Origin: Lachnospiraceae bacterium | GTDB lineage: Bacteria; Bacillota; Clostridia; Lachnospirales; Lachnospiraceae | Length of the DNA stretch: 61,173 bases | Assembly: GCA_017624115.1 (NCBI GenBank) | Contig: JAGANQ010000007.1 | Span: forward strand, 1 to 61,173 | Direction of reading: 5' to 3' | Shown here: piece after piece, positions 1-7,239 of the stretch | Layout: each line of letters opens with the position of its first letter | How positions within the stretch are numbered: position 1 is the stretch's first letter | Made by a program: the position numbers and the translations under genes | The notes under the pieces: model-generated | The model's input: the letters and a program-made list of their open reading frames with translations, nothing else | Database searches by the model: none | Told to the model about the DNA's origin: nothing

Positions 1-291
1 CCTCTATAATTGTAGGCGAAAGATATTTAGACTATTTCACTACAATTACGGAGGATAGGTTATGGCAGCTACTCGCAAAGCCCGTGTTCCGATGGCGGAA
101 CAGATCAGGCTTATCAATGAATGCCGCCAAAGCGGCATGACAGATGCTGACTGGTGCCGTGAAAACGACATCGCAGTAAGTACTTTTTATAACTGGGTCA
201 GCCGCTGCAGGAAAGCAGCAGCGGATCAGATCCCAGCACCGAATTATGGTCATTGTGAGATCCCGCGTTCAAAGCAGGACGTGGTTCCCAT
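1..291 (+). mobile_element. IS66-family tnpA fragment, 3' truncated
   Basis: An open frame starts at ATG 62, preceded by a GGAGG ribosome binding site, and gives about 76 residues that read like the N-terminus of the small IS66 accessory protein TnpA. It has an ISL3/IS66-type helix-turn-helix start with SGMTDADWCRENDIAVSTFYNW around residues 25-45. Full-length family members are roughly 120-140 residues. Here the frame loses family character after residue 76 or so, where it runs into the reversed tail of another gene. No TnpB or transposase follows and no terminal inverted repeat was found, so this is a dead remnant. Positions 1-61 look like its leader. The junction near 285-291 is an estimate from where each protein stops making sense. 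Confidence 0.75.
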
Positions 292-407
292 GTATTGCCA
301 AACTTAACAGCACCTTCAATACGCCCTTCCAGACACAATGTATTGACCCTTCTTTCTCCAATCCCCCATTTTTCGGATGCATCTGCAATTTTCATATATC
401 CGTTCAT
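292..407 (-). pseudogene. Helix-turn-helix (excisionase-like) DNA-binding gene, C-terminus lost at the IS66 junction
   Basis: Reading leftward from ATG 405-407, the protein starts MNGYMKIADASEKWGIGERR and continues to a FGNTW motif. This is the usual core of small MerR/excisionase-like helix-turn-helix proteins that are common on mobile elements of Lachnospiraceae. The normal continuation after the Trp (typically an IP dipeptide and a basic tail) is missing; the frame then runs antisense through the IS66 fragment. A GAGGTAGGAT sequence sits just before the ATG. The gene lies directly behind a c-di-GMP riboswitch and terminator, so it was the regulated gene of that leader. Roughly 40 native residues remain. 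Confidence 0.65.
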
Positions 408-423
408 ATCCTACCTCATAACT

Positions 424-473
424 AAAAAACAGCAGTATGAATTTGCAATAAGTTGCAAGCAAACTCATACTGC
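424..473 (-). terminator. Intrinsic terminator, expression platform of the c-di-GMP riboswitch
   Basis: The 9-bp arms 465-473 and 432-440 (GCAGTATGA/TCATACTGC) pair, with further pairing inside (TTTGC/GCAAA). Read leftward, the stem is followed by six T residues (429-424). It stands between the aptamer and the start codon at 407, the classic layout for transcription-termination control. Confidence 0.8.
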
Positions 474-477
474 CTTG

Positions 478-556
478 TTTACAGTACAACTGGCTGACAT
501 TTTACAGTCCCTATGGCTTTGCGTCATAGATTTTCATCTACTTTGCCTCATATAAA
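478..556 (-). promoter_or_regulatory. Cyclic-di-GMP-I (GEMM-I) riboswitch aptamer
   Basis: Reading leftward from about 556, the RNA contains GAGGCAAAG, then a perfect P2 hairpin TAGAT-GAAA-ATCTA with a GNRA tetraloop, then GACGCAAAGCCATAGGGACTG, and finally CAGCCAGTTG. These are the hallmark conserved blocks of the class I c-di-GMP aptamer: GGCAAA, GNRA-capped P2, GACGCAAAGCC, and the AGCC strand. A terminator follows within about 10 nt, then a truncated helix-turn-helix gene. Whether ligand turns the gene on or off cannot be read from the sequence. No GGDEF or EAL protein is in the window. P1 pairing is weak by eye, so the exact ends are approximate. Confidence 0.85.
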
Positions 557-567
557 TCATATTCAAT

Positions 568-573
568 ATTATA
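568..573 (-). promoter_or_regulatory. Probable -10 element for the riboswitch transcript
   Basis: TATAAT on the minus strand lies about 12 nt before the first conserved aptamer block, the right distance for a transcript that starts just ahead of the riboswitch. The -35 region 17 nt upstream is poor. Confidence 0.5.
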
Positions 574-868
574 ATCGATTATTCGAACAAAATCAGCATA
601 TATCGACAATATTTGCGAACATTTTGACCACTTTCATTTCAATATCAGTTTTCATTTTGTACATTATGCATATTTGTCCAACTAATTCAGTTTTACCTCA
701 CTTAATATCCTCAATTATCCGTTTTACTCTTGGAATTATACGAAATCATTTTTGGATTTCTACAGTTCCCTTCATTACACCTGCAACATATTTTGAGGCT
801 TCTATTCACATTTTACTTCTGTAAGACAGTTCATCTTTGGACAAATCAAATAGACAGCCCCCGTATTA
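574..868. other. AT-rich stretch without a recognisable gene
   Basis: About 300 bases of AT-rich sequence between the riboswitch promoter and the coiled-coil gene. Short open frames exist but none has a credible ribosome binding site, codon bias or family resemblance. It holds the 3' flank of the leftward gene ending at 869. Confidence 0.5.
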
Positions 869-2299
869 TCACATCATAATTTTATTTATAAGTGCCGCAT
901 TATTATTCCCCGCCCTATTATCACTTGGCGTCTTTCCAATCGTAACCATATACCGTGGATCGTCCTTGTAAATAAACTTATAATGCTTTCCATCGTCAGA
1001 AATGGTCAGCCCAAGTTCCAACAATTCCTGTTTCATTGCACCGCTGAGATTCTTATAGCCCTTAAACATAGCTTTTACTCTCTGCTTACGCTTTTCACTT
1101 AAGTGCTGATACAGATTATTCTCCAAAATATCTTCTAACACGTCTGCCCGACGAGTTGCCGCTTCTGTATTCATCAAAGCCTCGTCCAGCGCACCAAGAA
1201 CCATGTCTTTTATCTCATCAGGATAGAAATCTTCCTCGTCACCCTGATACACAATCGGCATAGCTTCTGTGGCATTCAGTTTTGCACGCAACGCACTGTT
1301 TTCCAGCGCAAGAGCTTCATTTGTTTTCGTAAGTTCCTCCATTTTCTGCTGCATTTTCTTTAAATCTTCGTCAAATGTCTCATATACCTGGTCAATCTCT
1401 TTCTCCGCATTCAGTCGTGCACTCTCTGCTTCCTGATATCTTGTAATCTGCTCATTCAGACTGCTATTCAGAACAGCATTATTGACACCCTGCCATGTAT
1501 AGAGAATGCCAATTCTCTGAGAGTTCCAATATTGAATAATATTCTTTATCACTTTTTCCAAACGTGCCTTACTATCACCATTTGCACTCCTATACAGAAA
1601 ACGCTTTCTTGTCATACTCTCCGAAGGATAATATATTCTTACTGCCCCAAAGTCCTCCCTTGTCTCATTGCAAATTCGAGTACACTCCAGGCAGCTTTCT
1701 TTATCCTTTTCAACCAGGACGTGAGCTGCACCCTTGAGTCTTGAAGCTATCCAACTTGTATCAACAACTTCCTGATTATCTAATGTCTTTGAGACATATA
1801 TAACCGGCAACTGATATTCCTTTTTATGCTCTATTACATGAGAGACAGTCGCAAGCTTCTCATCCGTGATTATTGTTGGTGTTCTCAAAACCGGCAAATC
1901 ATAATCCTCTGCCAAGTATCCACCTTCAATCAACAGGGTAATAAAATGCGGCGTTGAAAATTCCCCATTCATTACCAAAGCATCCTCCCTGTAGGTACGC
2001 TCAAGTCGTATCGCTATATATTTCTCTTCAAAATTCACAACAAAATCTGTATCCCAGACAACTGCATCATCTGTAATTTTTTCATGCCGTACTGACATGA
2101 TTTGTTTCTCCGGATAATCAACAAACTCCAAAGAAAGCTTTTCATTTCCGAATTTCTTGCTATATTCACCATTCCAATTTACATCCGGCACAATGTTTTC
2201 CTTGTACTTACTTGTTTTATTCCACTCCAAAACCAGCTGAACAAACGCATCTTTTTTCAATGAATCATTGACTTTTAAGATTGTTGAAAATAAAATCAT
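869..2299 (-). CDS. Uncharacterised coiled-coil protein paired with a WYL regulator
   Basis: I cannot name this 476-residue protein. The N-terminal 270 residues look like a folded alpha/beta region. Residues about 280-345 form a strongly charged, heptad-rich coiled coil, and an acidic linker follows near 353-362. The last 85 residues (about 392-476) form a compact basic module with GKHYKF at 437-442 and TPSDNRAGNN at 457-466. That ending has the layout of a HicA or dsRNA-binding-like fold, which is an inference from motif spacing only. No signal peptide or membrane segment is visible. The start lies 12 bases after the WYL gene's stop, with a GGGGGA ribosome binding site in the gap, so the two genes are one operon. 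WYL proteins often control defence or stress genes, making a stress or anti-phage role plausible but unproven. Confidence 0.6.
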   Translation of the reverse strand: MILFSTILKVNDSLKKDAFVQLVLEWNKTSKYKENIVPDVNWNGEYSKKFGNEKLSLEFVDYPEKQIMSVRHEKITDDAVVWDTDFVVNFEEKYIAIRLERTYREDALVMNGEFSTPHFITLLIEGGYLAEDYDLPVLRTPTIITDEKLATVSHVIEHKKEYQLPVIYVSKTLDNQEVVDTSWIASRLKGAAHVLVEKDKESCLECTRICNETREDFGAVRIYYPSESMTRKRFLYRSANGDSKARLEKVIKNIIQYWNSQRIGILYTWQGVNNAVLNSSLNEQITRYQEAESARLNAEKEIDQVYETFDEDLKKMQQKMEELTKTNEALALENSALRAKLNATEAMPIVYQGDEEDFYPDEIKDMVLGALDEALMNTEAATRRADVLEDILENNLYQHLSEKRKQRVKAMFKGYKNLSGAMKQELLELGLTISDDGKHYKFIYKDDPRYMVTIGKTPSDNRAGNNNAALINKIMM

Positions 2300-2311
2300 T
2301 TGTAATTCCCC

Positions 2312-3322
2312 CTAATACCGGTCTAACATCTCCAATAGTTTCTGTTTCATTTCCTGTCTCAGTGAATCCGGTTTCATTACCTCTATGTTACTCCCCTGGC
2401 TCAGTAACCACATCACTATTCCTTTACCGTACACTTCTGCTTCAATCAGAGTTTCCGCTTCATCCTGTTTTACGATTTTAGCGGTAGGAAGTCTGTCAAG
2501 TATTGGCTCTGGATTATTTCCGTAATATTTCAACTGGACATTCATCAGTTTTCCCGCATACATAAACTGGATTCTCTTTCGAAACTCTCCTTCTTCAAAT
2601 CTCGATGCATAGGGAATCTGAAATTTTTCTCCAGTTCTCTTATAAGATTTAATTCTGTCCAAGCGGAATATGGCAGGATAATCATACTTATGTACATATT
2701 TTCCGTTTTCATCCTGAATATCAATATATGCGTTCAGATAAAAATAGTACTCTGAAAAAATAATACCTACAGGCTCAATAACCCTCTTAATTAATTCTTT
2801 TGGTGAATCTGCCTTGGTATATTTAATTTCAAGAAGATTATGTTCCTTGATATTCTCACCAAGCTCCCATATTTTATCCTGCATCACAGACTTATGATGC
2901 AGTTCTACATAGTGATACTTTTCATTGGCAATCAAATCGCTAACCAGTTTCATATCTTTAAGAGGTACACAGCCTTCAACCATCTTATTCAGAATACTGT
3001 TAAGCTCTTTCTTTGTAAAAGCACGACTTTCAAGAAGGATTTTTGTAACGGCGAGAATTTCGCTGTTTGTCATGACTGAACCTTCTGACCCTATCATGAC
3101 AAAACCTTTCTTGGAATGATTATACTCAATAGTTCTTGTATCTGAAGTATATATAGCTGATCGATTGTCCAGAAAAGCTCTGATATCATCTATGTCACGT
3201 TGAATGGAACGCTCGTCCACACCAAAGTGCTGTGCTTCTTCTGATTTGTTTATAGTTTTTCCCTGACAGAGACGTACATACAAGTCTAAAATGCGGAAAT
3301 TCTTGGATATTTTTTCAGCCAT
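2312..3322 (-). CDS. WYL-domain transcriptional regulator
   Basis: A 336-residue regulator. The N-terminal 60 residues form a DeoR/HTH_11-type winged helix (KISKNFRILDLYVRL and VDERSIQRDIDDIRAFL), followed by a linker and a WYL domain around residues 130-240 (KRVIEPVGIIFSEYYFYLNAY). A WCX-type C-terminal extension with a basic surface makes up the rest. WYL domains sense nucleic-acid-like ligands in known cases and commonly regulate phage-defence or DNA-damage genes. I chose ATG 3320-3322 because GGAG lies 6 bases before it; an upstream in-frame ATG at 3361 has no good ribosome binding site. It is first in a two-gene operon with the coiled-coil protein downstream. Confidence 0.85.
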   Translation of the reverse strand: MAEKISKNFRILDLYVRLCQGKTINKSEEAQHFGVDERSIQRDIDDIRAFLDNRSAIYTSDTRTIEYNHSKKGFVMIGSEGSVMTNSEILAVTKILLESRAFTKKELNSILNKMVEGCVPLKDMKLVSDLIANEKYHYVELHHKSVMQDKIWELGENIKEHNLLEIKYTKADSPKELIKRVIEPVGIIFSEYYFYLNAYIDIQDENGKYVHKYDYPAIFRLDRIKSYKRTGEKFQIPYASRFEEGEFRKRIQFMYAGKLMNVQLKYYGNNPEPILDRLPTAKIVKQDEAETLIEAEVYGKGIVMWLLSQGSNIEVMKPDSLRQEMKQKLLEMLDRY

Positions 3323-3442
3323 AATAATCTCCATTCCGCCGCCTTTCAGTTTGCGGCACAAATAAGTGGTACTACGAGTCCGTACGCTAAGAATTGTTTA
3401 AATTTCATAACATCTAAACGCAAATTTTATCAGCATAGCCAC

Positions 3443-3466
3443 AAAACGCTCCTATTCCAAGGAGCG
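3443..3466 (-). terminator. Intrinsic terminator behind the HigA/ImmA gene
   Basis: Arms AGGAGCG (3460-3466) and CGCTCCT (3447-3453) pair with a 6-nt loop. On the minus strand four T residues follow (3446-3443). It sits 18 bases past the stop of the ImmA/IrrE gene and separates it from the WYL operon. Confidence 0.75.
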
Positions 3467-3483
3467 CTTCATGTTAATGGTAA

Positions 3484-4560
3484 TCAAGCCATTTTTACTT
3501 TGTATTTATGCCGAAGCGAATTTAACGACCAGTCATCGTAGTTGACTTTTCCATCATTCAGCAATCTACCAAGGACTATCCCGGGGTCGCGATCTATTCT
3601 TTTTGCAAATCTGCGAATTGACTGAATATCGAATCTGTTTTCAGCAATAAACTGTTGATACTGATCCCAAGGAATCAACATATCTTCCGCATATTTGTCA
3701 GCGATTTCTTCTTGTTCTCCAGACTCCGAATCAAAAGAAATACCATAATCTCCGTTCATAATGTGGCCTATCTCATGAAATAATGTGAACCAAAAGGTAT
3801 CTGAATTAAGCCTTCTATCATTTACCAACAGCATAATATTATTGCCAACCTTTTTTGTTGCACCGTTGATTTTTGATCCAGAGATATTGGGTAGAATAAC
3901 AAGGATAACGCCAGCTTTACAAAAGGCCTCTTTTATAAGCGGATAGAATGTACTGTGATTTTCCGTTAGCGTAAGTGCATACCTTATAGCTTCTTCAAAA
4001 AGCGACTTGTTAAACTTTGGTGCTTCTGTTTTCAAGGCAATATTAGTCGCTATCTGCACCATAGTATTTGCTTTAACAATATTAGACTCTGACATTTCTC
4101 CCGTAGCACTTCTATAGCTTACCGCCATATCTCGTTTCTTAAGCACAGTGAGCGTAGCCACATTCAAAAAATTTCTTACTTGCACAATCTGCTCGTCTAT
4201 TTTTCTAGGCAAATCTGGCAGATTGAAATATTCTCGAAAATACTTATAATCCAAAATTGAAAAGACTAATCTTTCCTGGGTAAGTTCTTCCTTAGACTTG
4301 AATTCTGCTATCAGCGCATCATAAGCGTTCTGAAGATTAAGCCAGTAAGAAACACTGGTTCCAATCATTCTGGACAATTTCATTGCAATGTCGATTGAAA
4401 GATTCTGTTCACCGCGAATCAAGAGACTCAAGTTCTTCGGAGTTGTATCAAGCCTTTTAGCAAAATCCTCCTGCGTCAAGCCGCTTTCCTCAACTATTTC
4501 CTTAATGTAATATCCAGGATGAAAAGCAATCCTGTCATCATATTCGATATAATTACTCAT
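3484..4560 (-). CDS. HigA-type antitoxin with C-terminal ImmA/IrrE zinc peptidase domain
   Basis: A 358-residue two-domain protein. Residues about 12-75 form an XRE-type helix-turn-helix of the HigA class (HPGYYIKEIVEESGLTQEDF, then LSLLIRGEQNLS). Residues about 190-345 are an ImmA/IrrE-like metallopeptidase with the zinc motif HEIGH at 262-266, and a more distal acidic stretch (EEIADKYAEDML) supplying the third ligand. Such fusions act as antitoxin and autorepressor, and the peptidase half may cleave a repressor. The start is firm: GGAGGTGAG precedes ATG 4560. The gene overlaps the broken toxin frame by 8 bases, the usual higB-higA coupling. Since the toxin is inactivated, the antitoxin may be a solitary regulator now. 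Confidence 0.85.
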   Translation of the reverse strand: MSNYIEYDDRIAFHPGYYIKEIVEESGLTQEDFAKRLDTTPKNLSLLIRGEQNLSIDIAMKLSRMIGTSVSYWLNLQNAYDALIAEFKSKEELTQERLVFSILDYKYFREYFNLPDLPRKIDEQIVQVRNFLNVATLTVLKKRDMAVSYRSATGEMSESNIVKANTMVQIATNIALKTEAPKFNKSLFEEAIRYALTLTENHSTFYPLIKEAFCKAGVILVILPNISGSKINGATKKVGNNIMLLVNDRRLNSDTFWFTLFHEIGHIMNGDYGISFDSESGEQEEIADKYAEDMLIPWDQYQQFIAENRFDIQSIRRFAKRIDRDPGIVLGRLLNDGKVNYDDWSLNSLRHKYKVKMA

Positions 4561-4840
4561 AATGCTTACTCACCTCCGTTATCTCAACTATTCTAACATA
4601 TGACGATATCTGATCTATGTAACATGGATTAAATGGCTCTTTATTCTCATCAAGCGGCTAAAGAATAATACGCCACTGTTCTCTTCTTGATTTGACATCG
4701 ATTGCAAAGAAGCCGTCTAAATTTCTTCCATGCTTATTCTCCAAATTATGGAAATGGAATGCCGGCTGCACAACAATATCTTTTATAGTATCAGCTTTTT
4801 CCAATGCATTTATTCTGGCAAGAAGGTTCGTGATTACCTG
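4553..4840 (-). pseudogene. higB toxin remnant: 5' truncated and interrupted by an amber codon
   Basis: Translating leftward from 4840 gives QVITNLLARINALEKADT, then a core with AFHFHNLENKHGRNLDGFFA and SRREQWRIIL, all typical of HigB/RelE-type host-inhibition toxins. A TAG stop at 4658-4660 interrupts the frame exactly where homologs read Gln before PLDENKEPFNPC. After it the frame stays open to the antitoxin start and overlaps it by 8 bases (end HYE-stop at 4553). No start codon exists: a TGA lies directly upstream at 4841-4843 and the N-terminal third is absent. So two independent lesions kill this toxin. Confidence 0.8.
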
Positions 4841-4849
4841 TCAGGTAAT
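4833..4849. repeat. Perfect 17-bp palindrome at the higB truncation point
   Basis: ATTACCTG-T-CAGGTAAT is a perfect inverted repeat with a single central base. It sits exactly where recognisable higB sequence ends, so it may mark a recombination or insertion breakpoint, or be an operator. Confidence 0.6.
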
Positions 4850-4931
4850 TTGATTTTATCACATTGTGGGCTTTTCGTCAATCGCTTTGCCCTTTAATTA
4901 TATCGTTTACAGCTCCTGCGTTTTGTGTGTA

Positions 4932-5066
4932 GCCACACCTGTGGCACTAACATCCTTCACTTTCGAACAAAGAATCTCGCTCGCGAGATTCTACGCGCCG
5001 AGCGCGTGTTGCTTTAGCAACTTCCAACCTTACGCGCGAGTGCGTTCCTGCCCGGAGGGCTTTTTT
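4932..5066. repeat. Array of consecutive short hairpins ending in a terminator-like stem
   Basis: Back-to-back inverted repeats with minimal loops: GCCACA/TGTGGC (4932-4945), a 10+2+10 palindrome AGAATCTCGC/GCGAGATTCT (4971-4992), CGCGC/GCGCG (4994-5006), GTTGCT/AGCAAC (5008-5021), ACGCG/TGCGT with one wobble (5032-5045) and GCCC/GGGC (5050-5060) followed by six T. No convincing reading frame covers this stretch. It looks like a structured RNA or a palindrome-rich repeat element. Confidence 0.55.
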
Positions 5067-5109
5067 ATGTAATAGGAAATTCTATCGGAATTTCCTATTA
5101 CATAAAAAA
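5061..5109. repeat. Perfect 22-bp inverted repeat with 5-nt loop
   Basis: Arms 5061-5082 and 5088-5109 are exact reverse complements around the loop TATCG; the outer six pairs are T/A tracts, so either strand yields a stem followed by a U-run. It could act as a bidirectional terminator or belong to a small repeat family. Confidence 0.8.
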
Positions 5110-5149
5110 CTGCGGTAAAGCCCATTGTACAAGCTCTCCGCAGTTTTTT
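5104..5149. terminator. Bidirectional terminator behind the oxidoreductase gene
   Basis: The 12-bp arms 5104-5115 and 5138-5149 (core CTGCGG/CCGCAG flanked by A6 and T6) pair around a 22-nt loop. It lies 27 bases past the stop of the leftward Gfo/Idh/MocA gene and should terminate it; its A-tract also forms part of the neighbouring 22-bp repeat. Confidence 0.8.
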
Positions 5150-5175
5150 TGTCAAAGCTGGAATTATAGCATATT

Positions 5176-6462
5176 TTAAAATTTAATCAAATCTTTAATA
5201 TTTACCGGTTCGCCGGAAGCAATCGATTTGTTTGCAGCAACACCTGTAAGAATCGACATTGCACCGTCAATATGAGAAGCTGCCCGTTTGAATCTGTCAG
5301 GCTCCGGTGTGCCGAAGATGTCATTCAGAAGAACCTTGTCTCCGCCGCCATGACTTCCGATGCCTTCCTCTGTCTCTACACGGTATGGCTGACCAAACAT
5401 TGGGAATACCATGATAGATTTTCCTTCCTGAGCACCCTCGTCTGCCTTATCTCCGCCACCGTTGATGTAAGCCTTCTCACATACCTTGTACTCGATTCTT
5501 CCCTTGGAGCCGTTAAAGGATACGATAAAGCCCTCCCATGGCATATAGGAGTTCAGCGAATAGCTGAGCTGCGCACCGCCTGCATATTTAACAAGCACAC
5601 TCATGGTATCCTCAATCGTAATGTCATCGCCAAATACACTTCTGTCACGAATATAACCGCTGTCTGCCTCTGCATCCAGATACAGAGCCTTCAGAACCGG
5701 ATTTGCCTCCAGGTCAATCGCAAACGGGTCATTCTTTGCTGCCTCACTGCCATGGCATCTGTAGTAGAACTCCTTCACGCCGCGGCGCTCTGCATTTTCC
5801 TTGCCATAGAAGTTTCTTGCGCCAAATGCAAATACTTTCTCAGGCTGCGTTCCAAGCCAGAAATTGACAAGGTCAAAATGGTGGGTAGACTTATGTACCA
5901 GAAGTCCGCCGCTGTTTGTCTTGCTTCTATGCCATCTTCTGTAATAATCTGCACCGTGCTTGGTATTTAACAGCCACTCAAAATGAACGGAGAATACCTC
6001 GCCAATTGTGTCATCCATGATTAACTCACGAATCTTGGTGTTGGTCGGTGCATAACGGTAATTAAAGGTAACGCGCAGATGCTTACCTGTCTCCTTCTGT
6101 ACATCGATAATTTCCTGTGCCTTTTCCTCGTCAATTGTCATTGGCTTCTCTGTGATAACATCACAGCCCTTTCTCATGGCACGGATAATATATTCATGGT
6201 GAGTACGGTCTACGGATGTAACAATTACCACATCCGGCTTTGTCTCATCAATCATTTTGTCAAAGTCTGTGTAATTATAAGTTGGCACCGGTTCATGTCC
6301 GAACTGCTCGCTGATAACCTTATTAGCGTAATTCATTCTTGTCTGGCTCAAGTCACAGAAGCCTACGATATCACATGTGTCCTTAAAGGTTGTGCAAATT
6401 GCTTCATAATACATTCTGGCTCTGCTTCCTGTTCCTACCTGTGCATAACGTTTCTTTCCCAT
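5176..6462 (-). CDS. Gfo/Idh/MocA family NAD(P)-dependent oxidoreductase
   Basis: A 428-residue cytoplasmic dehydrogenase of the sugar oxidoreductase superfamily. The N-terminal Rossmann fold carries a VGTGSRAR nucleotide loop at about residues 8-15, the central motif EKPMT holds the conserved Lys, and a C-terminal alpha/beta domain includes HKSTHHFDLVNFW with the usual catalytic Asp/His arrangement. The ATG at 6460-6462 is preferred because GGAGGAAGT directly precedes it; an ATG 36 bases upstream has none. It sits at the downstream end of the rhamnogalacturonan locus but is separated from rhaD by a 600-bp palindrome and has its own probable promoter. The substrate is probably a uronate, a deoxy-sugar or a derived oligosaccharide. 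That is inferred from context, since family members have very diverse substrates. Confidence 0.85.
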   Translation of the reverse strand: MGKKRYAQVGTGSRARMYYEAICTTFKDTCDIVGFCDLSQTRMNYANKVISEQFGHEPVPTYNYTDFDKMIDETKPDVVIVTSVDRTHHEYIIRAMRKGCDVITEKPMTIDEEKAQEIIDVQKETGKHLRVTFNYRYAPTNTKIRELIMDDTIGEVFSVHFEWLLNTKHGADYYRRWHRSKTNSGGLLVHKSTHHFDLVNFWLGTQPEKVFAFGARNFYGKENAERRGVKEFYYRCHGSEAAKNDPFAIDLEANPVLKALYLDAEADSGYIRDRSVFGDDITIEDTMSVLVKYAGGAQLSYSLNSYMPWEGFIVSFNGSKGRIEYKVCEKAYINGGGDKADEGAQEGKSIMVFPMFGQPYRVETEEGIGSHGGGDKVLLNDIFGTPEPDRFKRAASHIDGAMSILTGVAANKSIASGEPVNIKDLIKF

Positions 6463-6545
6463 ACTTCCTCCAATCTGTCCGCGCATGACGGCAATCAATT
6501 TTTTCTGGTTTATTGTCCGGTGGAATTCCTTCCCCTTTTACTGGA

Positions 6546-6551
6546 AGTATA
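6546..6551 (-). promoter_or_regulatory. Probable -10 element of the oxidoreductase promoter
   Basis: TATACT on the minus strand about 85 bases before the ATG; a weak TGGCTT stands 17 bases upstream as -35. It suggests transcription independent of the upstream rha genes. Confidence 0.45.
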
Positions 6552-6635
6552 GCACATACGGCATATACAAGCCATAAACTAATTTGCAAAATTCATCTCA
6601 TATTACTGAAATTTTGTCCTGTTTACACCACTTTA

Positions 6636-7235
6636 AATCCAAACGTGCTGTCGCACTTTGAGTATCTGTAAGTCGTGATAGTTTCTATTTCAGGAAGTAT
6701 TTTATCTGCTATATTTTCAAATATAGCTTTGTAGAAAACACGAAATTTGGTGTTTCTAACACCGGACTTTGGAAAGCCTTTATGATTTGTGTCTTCCGAA
6801 GCATCGAACAAGCCTCAAGGCAGGTTGTCTGCCAGGAGAAAGAACAGACGGTAGAAAAGTTTCGTGCCGCTCTTGGCAGGTGGCGAACAAAACGTAAGTG
6901 CGTAAATGCGTGTCTGAGCTCTCAGCCTTATCGTATCAATTATGGTTAGAGCGAGTTAGCATTTACGCACTTTTATATCGATTTTGTGAGACGCCTGCCT
7001 TAGAGCGGCTAGGAACTTTGATTGTCTGTCTTTCCCTGTGCAGACATCTGCCTGGGCTTGTCGATTGCATCAAAGACACAAAATTTGCTTTCCAAAGCTC
7101 CAGATGTAAGAAACTCTCAAATTTCGTGCTAATCTCTACAAAGCTTATATTTGAAAATATGCAGTTTTCCCACTTTCTGAAATAGAAACTATCACGACTT
7201 TACAGCCATACCAGATGCGACAGCACGTTTGGATT
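6636..7235. repeat. 600-bp imperfect palindrome: two head-to-head copies of a 275-bp repeat
   Basis: The left copy (6636-6909, read leftward) and the right copy (6959-7235, read rightward) align almost end to end. Both begin GCATTTACGCACTT (a perfect 14-bp inverted pair at 6896-6909/6959-6972), share AGAGCGGC, CTTTCCAAAG, AAATTTCGTG, CTACAAAGCT, TATATTTGAAAATAT, the block GAAATAGAAACTATCACGACT, and end GACAGCACGTTTGGATT. The copies are diverged, more so in their inner parts. Both keep a GTCTG...CAGAC hairpin with different loops. Small open frames in it show no ribosome binding site. No flanking target-site duplication is visible. It may be a mobile repeat inserted twice or a structured-RNA family. 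Confidence 0.85.
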
Positions 7236-7239
7236 GCGT

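Noticed and set aside
198..407. A complete 69-codon helix-turn-helix gene reading through the IS66 fragment
   Set aside because: Its last 28 codons are antisense to IS66 tnpA, so it is a chance fusion and is listed as a pseudogene only.
6623..7185. Two small open frames within the 600-bp palindrome
   Set aside because: They lack ribosome binding sites and the frames are not kept between the two copies, so a coding role is unlikely.
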